From assembly GCF_007970805.1 (NCBI RefSeq), contig NZ_CP042433.1:4588001-4652000 (forward strand): 64,000 nucleotides of DNA, given 5' to 3'. The notes under the pieces are model-generated. The model was given only the letters and a program-made list of their open reading frames with translations. It was not told the origin of the DNA and searched no databases. The translations under genes were made by a program, and so were the position numbers. Numbering within the stretch: position 1 is the stretch's first letter; the number at the start of each line of letters is the position of its first letter. The stretch is from Flavisolibacter ginsenosidimutans (GTDB taxonomy: Bacteria > Bacteroidota > Bacteroidia > Chitinophagales > Chitinophagaceae). This document shows positions 1 to 9,276 of the stretch, piece by piece.

Positions 1-2
1 CG

Positions 3-1100
3 TTTTATTTTGTTTGGCTGGAGAATGCACTCAACCGCACAGATAACGTAAGAGAAGAACTGGCTGGAAATCTTTGGGCGGTGCACGGCGGCGGTTTTTA
101 TTATTTGGAAAAATACAAGGTTGCGCCAACGGAAATTCCAAAGACTTTGCACTGGTTTAAATACGAAGCCTATTTCACCTGGCTTTCAGGATTTACGTTA
201 TTGTTCGTTGTTTACTATTTCAACGCACAGGCTTTTTTGATTGATAAAAATGTGCTTGACATTAGCCCGGTAACGGCTATATCAGTCGGCATCGGTTCAT
301 TTGTCGTCGCATGGATTATTTATGATCTTCTTTGTCGAACGCCATTACTGAAAAAAGGTTATTGGTTTGCATTATTGGGATTCGTTTTATTATCCGGCTT
401 CGCTTATTTCTATGCACACGTTTTCAGCGGACGTGCGGCCTACATCCATTTCGGCGGCATGATTGCTACGTTGATGGCGGGCAATGTTTTCTTTGTCATC
501 ATTCCTTCGCAAAAGGCAATGGTAAAATCGGCGAAGGAAGGCGCGCCGTTGAATCCCTGGTTGGGCAAATACGCAGGACTGCGTTCGCTGCACAACAATT
601 ATTTTACGTTGCCCGTGTTGTTTGTGATGGTGAGCAACCATTTCCCGAGTACGTTCAGTTACGGACAACCGTGGTTGATTTTAATGATCGTTTCGCTGGG
701 CGCAGCAGGCATCAAGCATTACCTGAATTTAAAAGAGCGGGGACAATTAAGCATTTGGGTAATGCCGGTTTCAGTCTTGATTTTGTTAGGCGCTGCGTTT
801 ATGACCGCTCCGCAAAAGGCAACAGGTGAATGCAAGTCGGATGTGAGCATGAGCCAGGTTTATGCCATTGTGCAAAAGCGTTGCGTGGCTTGCCATGCTA
901 CAAAGCCGACTGATGATGTAATTACGGCTCCGCCGAATGGTGTGGTATACGAAACGCCACAGGACATCATTAAACTAAAAGATAAAATCATGCAGCGGGT
1001 AGTGGTGACGAAGACGATGCCGCAGAACAATAAAACCGGCATGACGGAAGAAGAACGAAACTTTGTTCGATGCTGGATTGAGCAAGGAGCAAAGCCCTGA
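3..1100 (+). CDS. puuD: Membrane urate hydroxylase with C-terminal cytochrome c domain (5' partial)
   Basis: The reading frame is open from base 3, so the N-terminus lies outside the window. The visible part has a series of hydrophobic membrane segments and the HGGGFY and HWFKxEAYFTWxSGF-type stretches typical of the DUF989/urate oxidase N-terminal family. A C-terminal cytochrome c domain carries a CVACH haem motif (bases 882-896). Family members hydroxylate urate to 5-hydroxyisourate and pass electrons through the cytochrome. The xanthine dehydrogenase genes 45 nt downstream, which make urate, support this. The symbol follows the Agrobacterium urate enzyme; E. coli puuD is an unrelated hydrolase. 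Confidence 0.87.
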   Translation, partial: FYFVWLENALNRTDNVREELAGNLWAVHGGGFYYLEKYKVAPTEIPKTLHWFKYEAYFTWLSGFTLLFVVYYFNAQAFLIDKNVLDISPVTAISVGIGSFVVAWIIYDLLCRTPLLKKGYWFALLGFVLLSGFAYFYAHVFSGRAAYIHFGGMIATLMAGNVFFVIIPSQKAMVKSAKEGAPLNPWLGKYAGLRSLHNNYFTLPVLFVMVSNHFPSTFSYGQPWLILMIVSLGAAGIKHYLNLKERGQLSIWVMPVSVLILLGAAFMTAPQKATGECKSDVSMSQVYAIVQKRCVACHATKPTDDVITAPPNGVVYETPQDIIKLKDKIMQRVVVTKTMPQNNKTGMTEEERNFVRCWIEQGAKP

Positions 1101-1145
1101 CACGCCTCAAATTTTCTTACATTTAATTACAAGAAAACGTCGCAT

Positions 1146-2564
1146 TTGATACGCTTTATTTTAAACGAAAAAGAAGTTGCTACGAACTTGCCGTCGGGAA
1201 CCTTGTTGCTTGATTATATCCGTTATCACCGTCACCTGATGGGTACGAAGATTGGTTGCCGCGAAGGCGATTGTGGTGCCTGCACGGTATTGATTGGCGA
1301 AATCAAAAACGATCAAGTGGAATACAGTGCTGTAACAAGTTGTCTTACTGCCCTGGCCAATGTACAAGGCAAGCACGTGGTAACAATCGAAGGATTGAAC
1401 GGCGATGGATTAAACCCTATTCAACAAGCCATGAGCGACGAATCGGCAACACAATGCGGATTTTGCACACCGGGTTTTGTTGTATCGCTGGCTGGATTTT
1501 GTTTGAGCAATGATGACCACGACCAACAGACGGCGTTGGCTTCTATCAACGGAAATATTTGCCGCTGTACCGGTTATAAATCAATTGAACGTGCCGCCAC
1601 AAAAGTTTCGGGACTAATGCAAAAAAAAGGCGACGAGCTGGCTATTGATTTTGTCATTGGAAATAAAATTTTACCGGCTTATTTCAAAAACATCAAAGCA
1701 AGATTAAAGAGCCTGCCAACCAATGGTCAACAGCTAACCACCAAAGGCCAACGCTTCCTCGGTGGCGGCACTGATTTATACGTACAGCAACCCGAGGCAA
1801 TGGTAGAAGCCTCCATCGTTCCCTTGGTGTTAAAAGAAGAATTGAAGCGAATTGTCGTTGATGAGAATACTTGCCGGGTTGGCGGTGCCGTTACGGTTTC
1901 GCAGATTGTTTCTTCGCCTTTCTTTCAAAAACATTTTCCCGACATTCAAAAATTCATCAAGCTTGTTTCGTCAACACCCATCCGAAATATTGCAACGATT
2001 GGCGGAAACCTTGTGAACGCATCACCCATCGGCGATCTCACGATTTTCTTTCTGGCGCTTGACGCACAAATTGTTTTAAACGATGGTGCAAGGGAACGCA
2101 AAGTTGATTTGAAGGATTTTTACAAAGGCTATAAAACTCTGGACAAAGAAGCAAATGAATTCATCAAAGAAATTTCTTTCGTTCTTCCCGGTTCGCAGAC
2201 TTTTTTCAACTTCGAAAAAGTAAGCAAGCGAACGCACCTTGATATTGCTTCGGTAAACAGTGCCGTTAAACTTGAACATGCGAACGGAACGATTTTAAAA
2301 GCGCATCTTTCAGCCGGTGGTGTTGGCCCAGTCCCGATGTACTTAAATAACGCTTCCAATTTTTTGACGTATAAAGAAGTAACGGAAGATTTAGTATTTG
2401 ACACAATTGAGATTGCGCTGCAGGAGATTTCTCCGATCAGCGATGTTCGCGGTTCAGCAGAATACAAACGGTTGTTGCTCGGGCAGTTAATCAAGTCGCA
2501 TTTTTTACAAGCCTTTCCATCGTTGTCAATCGATGTTTTAGTGCAAGGATCTAACCATCGTTAG
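1146..2564 (+). CDS. xdhA: Xanthine dehydrogenase small subunit (2Fe-2S and FAD domains)
   Basis: The 472-residue protein begins with a ferredoxin-like domain with Cys38, Cys43, Cys46 and Cys66. The second 2Fe-2S domain has Cys104, Cys107, Cys139 and Cys141 (CGFC and CRC). The FAD-binding domain follows with FLGGGTDLY near residue 204 and TIGGNLVNASPIGD near residue 285. It carries electrons from the molybdenum subunit to NAD+ during oxidation of hypoxanthine and xanthine. The start is TTG, chosen because the first residues (MIRFILNEKEV) are the normal N-terminus of the family. The partner subunit gene is displaced by an inserted transposase gene. Acts in the cytoplasm. Confidence 0.93.
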   Translation: MIRFILNEKEVATNLPSGTLLLDYIRYHRHLMGTKIGCREGDCGACTVLIGEIKNDQVEYSAVTSCLTALANVQGKHVVTIEGLNGDGLNPIQQAMSDESATQCGFCTPGFVVSLAGFCLSNDDHDQQTALASINGNICRCTGYKSIERAATKVSGLMQKKGDELAIDFVIGNKILPAYFKNIKARLKSLPTNGQQLTTKGQRFLGGGTDLYVQQPEAMVEASIVPLVLKEELKRIVVDENTCRVGGAVTVSQIVSSPFFQKHFPDIQKFIKLVSSTPIRNIATIGGNLVNASPIGDLTIFFLALDAQIVLNDGARERKVDLKDFYKGYKTLDKEANEFIKEISFVLPGSQTFFNFEKVSKRTHLDIASVNSAVKLEHANGTILKAHLSAGGVGPVPMYLNNASNFLTYKEVTEDLVFDTIEIALQEISPISDVRGSAEYKRLLLGQLIKSHFLQAFPSLSIDVLVQGSNHR

Positions 2565-2568
2565 CCGT

Positions 2569-3027
2569 ATGTCGTCAACATATACACAGATATACATACA
2601 GGTTGTGTTTGCCGTAAAAGGGCGGCACTCGCTGATTCATTCTGACTGGGAAGAAACGCTGTATCGTTACATTACTGGAATTGTCAAAGCCAAGGAGCAA
2701 AAATTGCTTGCGATAAATGGCATGCCCGACCACGTTCATCTTTTTATTGGGATGAAGGCTAATTGCAATTTATCGGAATTGGTGCGGGAAGTAAAGAAGG
2801 CGTCAAACGGTTTTATTCGTGAACAAGGGTTTTGCCGCAGGTTTTCCTGGCAGGAAGGATTTGGCGCATTCAGTTACGGACAATCGCAGGTAAATGATGT
2901 GATAAAATACATCAACAATCAAAAAGCGCATCACCGGCAGACAAGTTTTCATACAGAATACTTGGAATTGTTGAAACGGTTTGAAATAGAATACCAGAAA
3001 GACCGGTTGTTTGAATGGATTGAATGA
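2569..3027 (+). mobile_element. IS200/IS605-type Y1 transposase, RAYT-like
   Basis: The 152-residue protein is a single-domain HUH transposase. It has the HVHLF metal-binding motif near residue 64 and a likely catalytic tyrosine in GAFSY near residue 102. Length and motifs fit the Y1_Tnp family, including REP-associated tyrosine transposases. It starts 4 nt after the xdhA stop and splits xdhA from xdhB. No tnpB partner is present. A small hairpin (GCATG at 3034-3038 with CATGC at 3048-3052) follows its stop, and a large nested palindrome lies just beyond. The frame is intact. Whether it is a mobile IS or a domesticated RAYT cannot be decided from one copy. Confidence 0.88.
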
Positions 3028-3063
3028 AGATGTGCATGGCAAGAAATCATGCATAAAAATGTA

Positions 3064-3203
3064 TGACCCGAAGGGTCACATGTTTGTAGAATAATACATA
3101 GAGCGATGATTCGACTCGAAGAGTCGTATAATTTTTGGTGCGACTCTTCGAGTCGGGTAATATACATCGACATGCTTCTATAAACATGCGACCCTTCGGG
3201 TCA
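3064..3203. repeat. Nested long imperfect palindrome beside the RAYT-like gene
   Basis: The outer pair is GACCCGAAGGGTC (3065-3077) and its exact reverse complement GACCCTTCGGGTC (3190-3202). The inner pair is CGACTCGAAGAGTCG (3112-3126) and its exact reverse complement at 3141-3155. Each of the four units is itself nearly palindromic. The bases inside the outer pair also match in inverted orientation (ACATGTTTGTAGAA versus TTCTATAAACATGC). The whole 140 bp can fold into one long stem with small hairpins at its corners. This resembles paired REP units next to their tyrosine transposase. It separates xdhA from xdhB. Confidence 0.85.
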
Positions 3204-3251
3204 GGATTAGATGCAACGAAAACAATGTGCGCTAACCGAAAACATTTTTGA

Positions 3252-5558
3252 ATGAAAAATATTGACAGCTTTACGCACGTTAGGGGCAAGTCCATTTACC
3301 TTGATGACATTCCTGTTTTACAAGGAACGTTGTACGGTGCGGCTTATGGTTCGCCGGTGGCGCACGGAAAAATTACTTCGCTTGATGTAAGCGAAGCTGA
3401 AGCGATGCCCGGCGTCGTGCGCATCTTCACGGCGAAAGATATTCCCGGTGAAAACCAGATTGGCGGCATTGTTCCTGACGAACCGCTTCTCGCCGAAGGT
3501 CACGTTCATTTCAACGGTATGCCCGTAGCTTTTGTCGTGGCTGAATCGGCGGAAGCAGCGCAGGCCGCAGTACACAAAGTCAAGATAGAAATCGAACCGC
3601 TTCCGGTCATCACCGATCCGCGTGAAGCAAGAGCAAAAGGGGAGTTGATTGTAAAGCCGAGGCAATTTGTTTTGGGTGACGTTGATGCGGCATGGAGCCA
3701 GTGCGATTATATTTTTGAAGGCATTGCAGAAACGGGTGGACAAGAACATTTATACATTGAAACGCAAGGCGCTTATTCCATTCCGCTCGAAAACAATCGA
3801 CAAAAAGTTTATTCGTCCACGCAAGGGCCAACGGCGGTGCAACGACACATGGCTGTTGTTCTTGGTGTGCCCATGCATCAGCTCGAAGTTGATGTAACTC
3901 GTTTAGGCGGCGGCTTTGGCGGCAAGGAAGACCAGGCAACGTTGTGGGCTTGTCTTTGCGCATTGGCAACACATCATTTAAAAAGGCCGGTAAAATATTC
4001 GTTGCACCGCATGGAAGACATGCGCATGACCGGCAAGCGCAATCCTTATTCTTCTGATTTTAAAATCGGCCTGTCAAAAGATTTGAAGATCCTCGCTTAC
4101 GAAGCGGAGTTTCATCAAAACGCCGGTGCATCGGCCGATTTATCGCCGGCCGTTTTGGAAAGAACTTTGTTTCATTGCACCAATTCATACTTCATTCCGA
4201 ACGTCAAAGCAACGGCGTTTAGTTGCCGCACCCATCTTCCGTCCAATACGGCATTTAGGGGTTTTGGTGGTCCGCAGGGAATGTTTGTGATCGAAAGCGC
4301 AATCGCAAAAGCGGCGGAAGAGTTGGGCATTGATAAAGCGGACATTCAGAAAGCAAATTTGCTTCGGACCGGCGATGAATTCCCTTACGGACAAAAGGCT
4401 GTTAGCGAAGCCGTAGAATGTTGGAGCAAGGCTGAATCGCTTTATGAATTGGACAAAATAAAATGCGGGATTGCTGACTTTAATTCAACGAATAAATTGT
4501 TCAGAAAAGGGCTTTCGTTAATGCCCGTTTGCTTTGGCATTTCGTTCACCAAAACATTGATGAACCAGGCAAGAGCTTTGGTGCATGTGTACACCGACGG
4601 CAGCGTTGGGGTAAGCACCGGCGCGGTAGAAATGGGGCAGGGCGTGAACACAAAAATGTTGCAGGTGGCGGCGCAGGTTTTTTCCATCAACCCCAATAAA
4701 GTAAAAATCCATTCGACAAGCACCTTTCGCATTGCCAACACTTCACCATCCGCTGCAAGTGCCACGGCTGATTTGAACGGCAAAGCGGTGCAAATGGCTT
4801 GCACCGAAATACTACAACGCTTGAAGACCCGTGCAGCCGAACGACTGCAATGCGAAGTGGGCAACATTGAAATTAAAAACGAATTTGTTTGGTTGAACGG
4901 TGCGCAAACCGACATCAGTTGGGAGAATCTTGTGCTGGATACGTACTTCAATCGCATCTCTTTATCGGAACACGCACATTACGCAACACCCGATGTTCAC
5001 TTCGACGGTACAAAAGAAAAAGGCCATCCCTTCGCTTATCACGTTTACGGAACGGCCATCACCGTTGTTACGGTTGATTGCCTGCGCGGCACGTATGAAT
5101 TCGATGCCGTGAAGATTGTTCATGATTTTGGTTCGAGCATGAACCCGATCATTGACCGCGGCCAAATTGAGGGCGGCCTTGTGCAAGGCATGGGCTGGAT
5201 GACGATGGAGGAAATTGTGTACGACGGCGAAGGCCGCTTGCGCTCCAACGCACTTTCTACGTATAAGGTTCCCGATATCTATTCGGTGCCAAAAGAAATC
5301 GCGATTGATTATTTGCAAACGGAAAAAGATAACCTCGCCATCTTTCGTTCCAAAGCCGTTGGCGAGCCGCCGCTGATGTACGGCATCGGTGCCTTCTTTG
5401 CTTTGCGTGATGCCATCAAGGCTTTTAATCCTTCCGCGTCGCCGGCCTTCTCTGCACCTATGACACCCGAAAAAGTTTTGCTGGCACTTTATTCCAAGCC
5501 TGTCAAAGAAACCTTGCATGAAGAAGAAGTTAGCCGTGTGGCAATTGATAAGGGATAG
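3252..5558 (+). CDS. xdhB: Xanthine dehydrogenase molybdenum-cofactor subunit
   Basis: The 768-residue protein has the family landmarks: GGGFGGKE near residue 218, RGFGGPQG near 337, the EMGQG stretch near 460 and a C-terminal VGEPPL with Glu705 as the expected catalytic base. It oxidises purines at the Moco centre and feeds electrons to the xdhA product. Length is usual for the bacterial separate-subunit form. It is separated from xdhA by 687 nt holding a transposase gene and palindromes, and its 3' end overlaps xdhC by 41 nt. The ATG at 3252 gives a normal N-terminus. Expression may depend on read-through of the insertion. Confidence 0.94.
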   Translation: MKNIDSFTHVRGKSIYLDDIPVLQGTLYGAAYGSPVAHGKITSLDVSEAEAMPGVVRIFTAKDIPGENQIGGIVPDEPLLAEGHVHFNGMPVAFVVAESAEAAQAAVHKVKIEIEPLPVITDPREARAKGELIVKPRQFVLGDVDAAWSQCDYIFEGIAETGGQEHLYIETQGAYSIPLENNRQKVYSSTQGPTAVQRHMAVVLGVPMHQLEVDVTRLGGGFGGKEDQATLWACLCALATHHLKRPVKYSLHRMEDMRMTGKRNPYSSDFKIGLSKDLKILAYEAEFHQNAGASADLSPAVLERTLFHCTNSYFIPNVKATAFSCRTHLPSNTAFRGFGGPQGMFVIESAIAKAAEELGIDKADIQKANLLRTGDEFPYGQKAVSEAVECWSKAESLYELDKIKCGIADFNSTNKLFRKGLSLMPVCFGISFTKTLMNQARALVHVYTDGSVGVSTGAVEMGQGVNTKMLQVAAQVFSINPNKVKIHSTSTFRIANTSPSAASATADLNGKAVQMACTEILQRLKTRAAERLQCEVGNIEIKNEFVWLNGAQTDISWENLVLDTYFNRISLSEHAHYATPDVHFDGTKEKGHPFAYHVYGTAITVVTVDCLRGTYEFDAVKIVHDFGSSMNPIIDRGQIEGGLVQGMGWMTMEEIVYDGEGRLRSNALSTYKVPDIYSVPKEIAIDYLQTEKDNLAIFRSKAVGEPPLMYGIGAFFALRDAIKAFNPSASPAFSAPMTPEKVLLALYSKPVKETLHEEEVSRVAIDKG

Positions 5559-6504
5559 TTTGGATGCAAACGTTCCGGTAACGTTGCTCTATGTATTGGA
5601 GAGCAACGGCAGCAGTCCCGGACGGCAAGGCTTTTTTATGGCTGTGACGGCTGTTGGAAGTATGCAAGGTTCGATTGGCGGCGGCATGATGGAGCAAAAG
5701 CTGGTGGAGAAGGCGCGGGCCAATATGCAATTGGGAACGAGCAACAGGCAAGAGGGAGAGTTAATCAAGCAAGTTCACGACAAAGCTGCGGCAAAGAATC
5801 AAAGTGGAATGATTTGTTCAGGCGAGCAAAAGGTTTGGATGTACCGGGTGCAGCAAAAAGATAAAGAAGCAATCAGCCAGGTTATTTCGTGCCTTGAAAA
5901 TTTTGAAAACGCAACACTGCAAATAAATCGGGCCGGTATTTTCTTTCAGCGTTCAACTTCAGCGAAAACATTTTTCAATTTTCATAACGAAGAAGATTGG
6001 TTGTATGAAGAAATGCTCGGCTATCAAAATCATCTTTACATCATCGGCGGCGGCCATTGCTCACTGGCTTTGTCAAACCTGGTGAGCACTCTCGATTTTT
6101 ACATTCACCTTTTGGATAATCGCAGCAATTTGCTGACCGTTGAACAAAACGAGACGGCACACGAAAAAATATTATTGGATGATTACAGCGAGCTTTCTCC
6201 CTTGATTCAATCCGGTAATAACAATTATGTTGTGGTGATGACTTTTGGTTACCGCACCGATGATATTGTAGTGAGAGCTTTGCTGGATAAACAATTTAAA
6301 TACTTCGGACTACTTGGAAGCAAGGCCAAAATTCAAAACATGTTTGAGACTTACCGCAGCGAAGGAATTGACGAAAAATTCCTGCAAAGTATTCATGCAC
6401 CCGTCGGCCTTCAAATCAAAAGCGAAACGCCTGAAGAAATTGCGGTGAGTATTGCGGCTGAACTGATCAAAGTAAAAAATGCTCCGCCGCAGCATAACGC
6501 TTAA
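5518..6504 (+). CDS. xdhC: Xanthine dehydrogenase accessory factor XdhC
   Basis: The 328-residue protein has an N-terminal XdhC/CoxI domain (ESNGSSPGRQGFFMAV, GSIGGGMME) and a C-terminal Rossmann domain starting at LYIIGGGHCSLAL. Family members bind molybdenum cofactor, help its sulfuration and deliver it to xanthine dehydrogenase. The start codon lies inside the end of xdhB, so the two are probably translationally coupled. The permease gene follows after 23 nt. Confidence 0.9.
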   Translation: MKKKLAVWQLIRDSLDANVPVTLLYVLESNGSSPGRQGFFMAVTAVGSMQGSIGGGMMEQKLVEKARANMQLGTSNRQEGELIKQVHDKAAAKNQSGMICSGEQKVWMYRVQQKDKEAISQVISCLENFENATLQINRAGIFFQRSTSAKTFFNFHNEEDWLYEEMLGYQNHLYIIGGGHCSLALSNLVSTLDFYIHLLDNRSNLLTVEQNETAHEKILLDDYSELSPLIQSGNNNYVVVMTFGYRTDDIVVRALLDKQFKYFGLLGSKAKIQNMFETYRSEGIDEKFLQSIHAPVGLQIKSETPEEIAVSIAAELIKVKNAPPQHNA

Positions 6505-6527
6505 CTTCCCTGAAACAAAATTTCCTT

Positions 6528-7871
6528 TTGTCTTCTCCCGCACAATTAAAACGAACGCTTACCCCAACCTTGCTTTGGGGACTTGGTGTTGGCTACGTCA
6601 TCTCCGGCATGTATTTCGGGTGGAACCTTGGTTTGGAGAAAGGCGGTACGTTGGGCATGGCCATCGCTACGTTTTTTATCATCATTCTTTACGTCTGCTT
6701 CACCTTCAGTTATGCCGAACTGGCTTGCGCCATTCCAAAAGCCGGCGGTGCATTTGATTACGCCAAACGTGCGTTGGGAAAAGATCTTGGCTTCATCACC
6801 GGCATGGCCCAAAACATTGAATTCATTTTTGCGCCACCAGCCATTGCCTTTGCCATTGGCGCATATTTCAATTTGTTCTTTCCGCAAATTCCGGTTGTTG
6901 CCATTGCTGTTTTTGCTTACGGCCTATTTACGCTATTGAATATTTTAGGCGTCAAAGCCGCAGCAACGTTTGAATTGATCATCACCGTTCTTGCCGTTGG
7001 CGAACTGCTCTTGTTTAGCGGCATTACGCTTCCGCATTTTCAATGGCATAATTTAAAGACAGAAGCTTTCCCAAATGGTTGGCGTGGCGTGGCGGCAGCG
7101 GTACCATTTGCCATTTGGTTTTTCTTGGGCATCGAAGGCGTAGCCAACGTAGCCGAAGAAGCCATCAACCCGCAGCGAACGATTTTGAAAGGCTTTGGTT
7201 CGGCCATTCTTACGCTTGTTGTTTTATGCGTTCTGACTTTTGGTGCTTCCGTTGGTGTGAACGGATGGCAAGCGATTGTTTACAAAGACGGTGCAACTTC
7301 CGATTCGCCGCTACCGCTTGCACTGGCAAAAGTGGCCGGCAGGAGCGGCTTGTTTTATCATCTTTTAATCACCGTTGGTTTGTTTGGTTTGGTGGCTTCT
7401 TTTCACGGCTTGATACTGGCAGCAGGACGTTCTACTTTTGAATTCGGCCGTGTGCGTTTTGCGCCTTCTTTTTTAGGAAAGGTTCATCCGCGAACTAAAA
7501 CGCCGGCCGCCGCTTTGCTGGTGAACATGCTCATCGGCATCGTGGCTTTGCTCACGGGTAAGACGGATCAAATCATTACCGTATCGGTATTTGGTGCGCT
7601 TACGCTTTACATTCTTTCAATGATTTCTTTATTGAGATTAAGGAAATCAGAGCCGTCTCTTGAGCGGCCTTTTCAAGTGCCGTTATATCCCCTGTTGCCG
7701 ATTGTGGCACTGGTCATCGGCCTTCTTTCTTTTGTTGCCCTTTGCGTTTACAACCTAACCTTGTGCGGAATTTATTTCCTGGTTTTGCTTCTAAGCTTCG
7801 CCGCGTTTAAATTGTTTGCGAGGCAAAAAGAAGAAGTCATCATTGGCCGCGCAGAAAGCTTGTTACCTTAG
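6528..7871 (+). CDS. APC-family permease, ethanolamine-permease-like
   Basis: The 447-residue protein has about twelve hydrophobic segments. Its N-terminus (LLWGLGVGYVISGMYFGWNLGLEKGG) and the FxYAELACAIPKAGGAFDYA stretch are typical of the ethanolamine permease branch of the APC superfamily. It would import a small amine or amino acid across the inner membrane. The start is a TTG at 6528, because the next in-frame ATG lies inside the first membrane segment. The next three genes encode a gamma-glutamyl ligase-like protein and oxidising enzymes, so ethanolamine is the best substrate guess. Another amine is possible. Confidence 0.83.
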   Translation: MSSPAQLKRTLTPTLLWGLGVGYVISGMYFGWNLGLEKGGTLGMAIATFFIIILYVCFTFSYAELACAIPKAGGAFDYAKRALGKDLGFITGMAQNIEFIFAPPAIAFAIGAYFNLFFPQIPVVAIAVFAYGLFTLLNILGVKAAATFELIITVLAVGELLLFSGITLPHFQWHNLKTEAFPNGWRGVAAAVPFAIWFFLGIEGVANVAEEAINPQRTILKGFGSAILTLVVLCVLTFGASVGVNGWQAIVYKDGATSDSPLPLALAKVAGRSGLFYHLLITVGLFGLVASFHGLILAAGRSTFEFGRVRFAPSFLGKVHPRTKTPAAALLVNMLIGIVALLTGKTDQIITVSVFGALTLYILSMISLLRLRKSEPSLERPFQVPLYPLLPIVALVIGLLSFVALCVYNLTLCGIYFLVLLLSFAAFKLFARQKEEVIIGRAESLLP

Positions 7872-7911
7872 TGGTAGCGACGATTTAGAAACCCACAGCC
7901 CTTGTTAAACC

Positions 7912-9261
7912 ATGAACAAGAACGAAATCATTCAATACGTAAAAGGCCATCCATCCGGAAAAGTAAAAATTGCTTTCGCGGATATCGACGGCATTCTTCG
8001 CGGCAAATACATTTCGGTAGAAAAATTTTTGGCAGCAATTGAAAGCGCCACCGGTTTTTGCGACGTGGTGTTCGGTTGGGATGCATCGGACCTTGCGTAC
8101 GACAACGCGAACTATACCGGCTGGCACACTGGTTACCCCGATTGTCCCGCACAAATAGATATCAATACATTTCGGAAGATTCCCTGGGAAAACGATGTTC
8201 CTTTTTTCCTTGGTGATTTCTTGGCTGCGGATGGTAAACCTTCATCGGTGTGTCCGCGACAATTGCTAAAAAAAGTTTTGCATGATGCCGAAGCACTTGG
8301 CTTCACACCTTCGTTTTCGCAGGAATTTGAATGGTTCAATTTTACGGAGACGCCACAGACTGCAAACGAGAAAGGTTTTCGGGATTTAACGCCGCTCACA
8401 CCGGGCATGTTTGGTTACTCCGTTCTGCGCAGCACGCTGAACAATCCTTTCTTTACGGATTTATTTGAACTGCTAAAAAAATTCAACGTGCCGCTCGAAG
8501 GTTTGCACACCGAAACCGGACCGGGTACATACGAAGCAGCCATTGTTTACAGCGATGTTTTAGAAGCTGCCGACAGAGCTGTGTTGTTCAAAACAGCGGT
8601 GAAAGAGATTGCCTACAAACACGGCGTGATGGCCACGTTCATGGCAAAGATCAGCGAGAACCTTCCGGGTTGCGGCGGTCACGTTCATCAAAGCTTGTGG
8701 AAGAAGGATGCGAATGTTTTTTACGACGAGAAGGATGCGCAAAAAATGAGCGAAACAATGAAGCGCTACGTTGCCGGGCAATTGCATTGCCTTCCTTTTG
8801 TCTTGCCCATGTTTGCGCCAACCATCAATAGTTACAAACGTTTGGTAGAAGGTGTCTGGGCGCCAACAACTTTAACGTGGGCTGTTGACAACCGCACGGT
8901 TGCCTTGCGGGTGTTGAACGGCAGTAAAAAAAGTTGCCGTTTGGAAACAAGAGTCATCGGTGCGGATGTGAATCCTTACCTCGCAATGGCCGCTTGTCTT
9001 GGCAGTGGTTTATACGGCATAAAAAATAAGCTCTCGTTACAAGCCGCAACCGTTGGCAACGGCTACCGCGATTATTCAAACGGTACATTACCAAACACGC
9101 TGGAAAAAGCAACGGCTGCCATGAAAGAATCAACCGTTGCGAAAGAAATTTTTGGTGAAGGCTTTGTTGAGCATTTTGTGCAAACGAGAGAGTGGGAGTG
9201 GAAGCAGCATTTAAAGGCCGTCACCGATTGGGAGTACAAACGCTATTTCGAAATCATCTGA
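7912..9261 (+). CDS. Glutamine synthetase-like gamma-glutamyl-amine ligase
   Basis: The 449-residue protein belongs to the glutamine synthetase superfamily. It has TETGPGTYEAAI near residue 200, GCGGHVHQSLW near 258 and the C-terminal NGSKKSCRLETRVIGADVNPY stretch in place of the usual RxExR region. It lacks the adenylylation region of true GlnA. Relatives such as PuuA and GlnA4 ligate glutamate to putrescine or ethanolamine using ATP. The upstream permease and the downstream oxidases and hydrolase suggest gamma-glutamylation of an imported amino-alcohol. True ammonia assimilation is unlikely in this context but not excluded. Confidence 0.8.
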   Translation: MNKNEIIQYVKGHPSGKVKIAFADIDGILRGKYISVEKFLAAIESATGFCDVVFGWDASDLAYDNANYTGWHTGYPDCPAQIDINTFRKIPWENDVPFFLGDFLAADGKPSSVCPRQLLKKVLHDAEALGFTPSFSQEFEWFNFTETPQTANEKGFRDLTPLTPGMFGYSVLRSTLNNPFFTDLFELLKKFNVPLEGLHTETGPGTYEAAIVYSDVLEAADRAVLFKTAVKEIAYKHGVMATFMAKISENLPGCGGHVHQSLWKKDANVFYDEKDAQKMSETMKRYVAGQLHCLPFVLPMFAPTINSYKRLVEGVWAPTTLTWAVDNRTVALRVLNGSKKSCRLETRVIGADVNPYLAMAACLGSGLYGIKNKLSLQAATVGNGYRDYSNGTLPNTLEKATAAMKESTVAKEIFGEGFVEHFVQTREWEWKQHLKAVTDWEYKRYFEII

Positions 9262-9276
9262 ACGCAAATTGAAGCC

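Noticed and set aside
7912..9261. Assimilatory glutamine synthetase GlnA
   Set aside because: The context (amine permease, alcohol and aldehyde dehydrogenases, gamma-glutamyl hydrolase) and lack of GlnA-type features favour an amine ligase.
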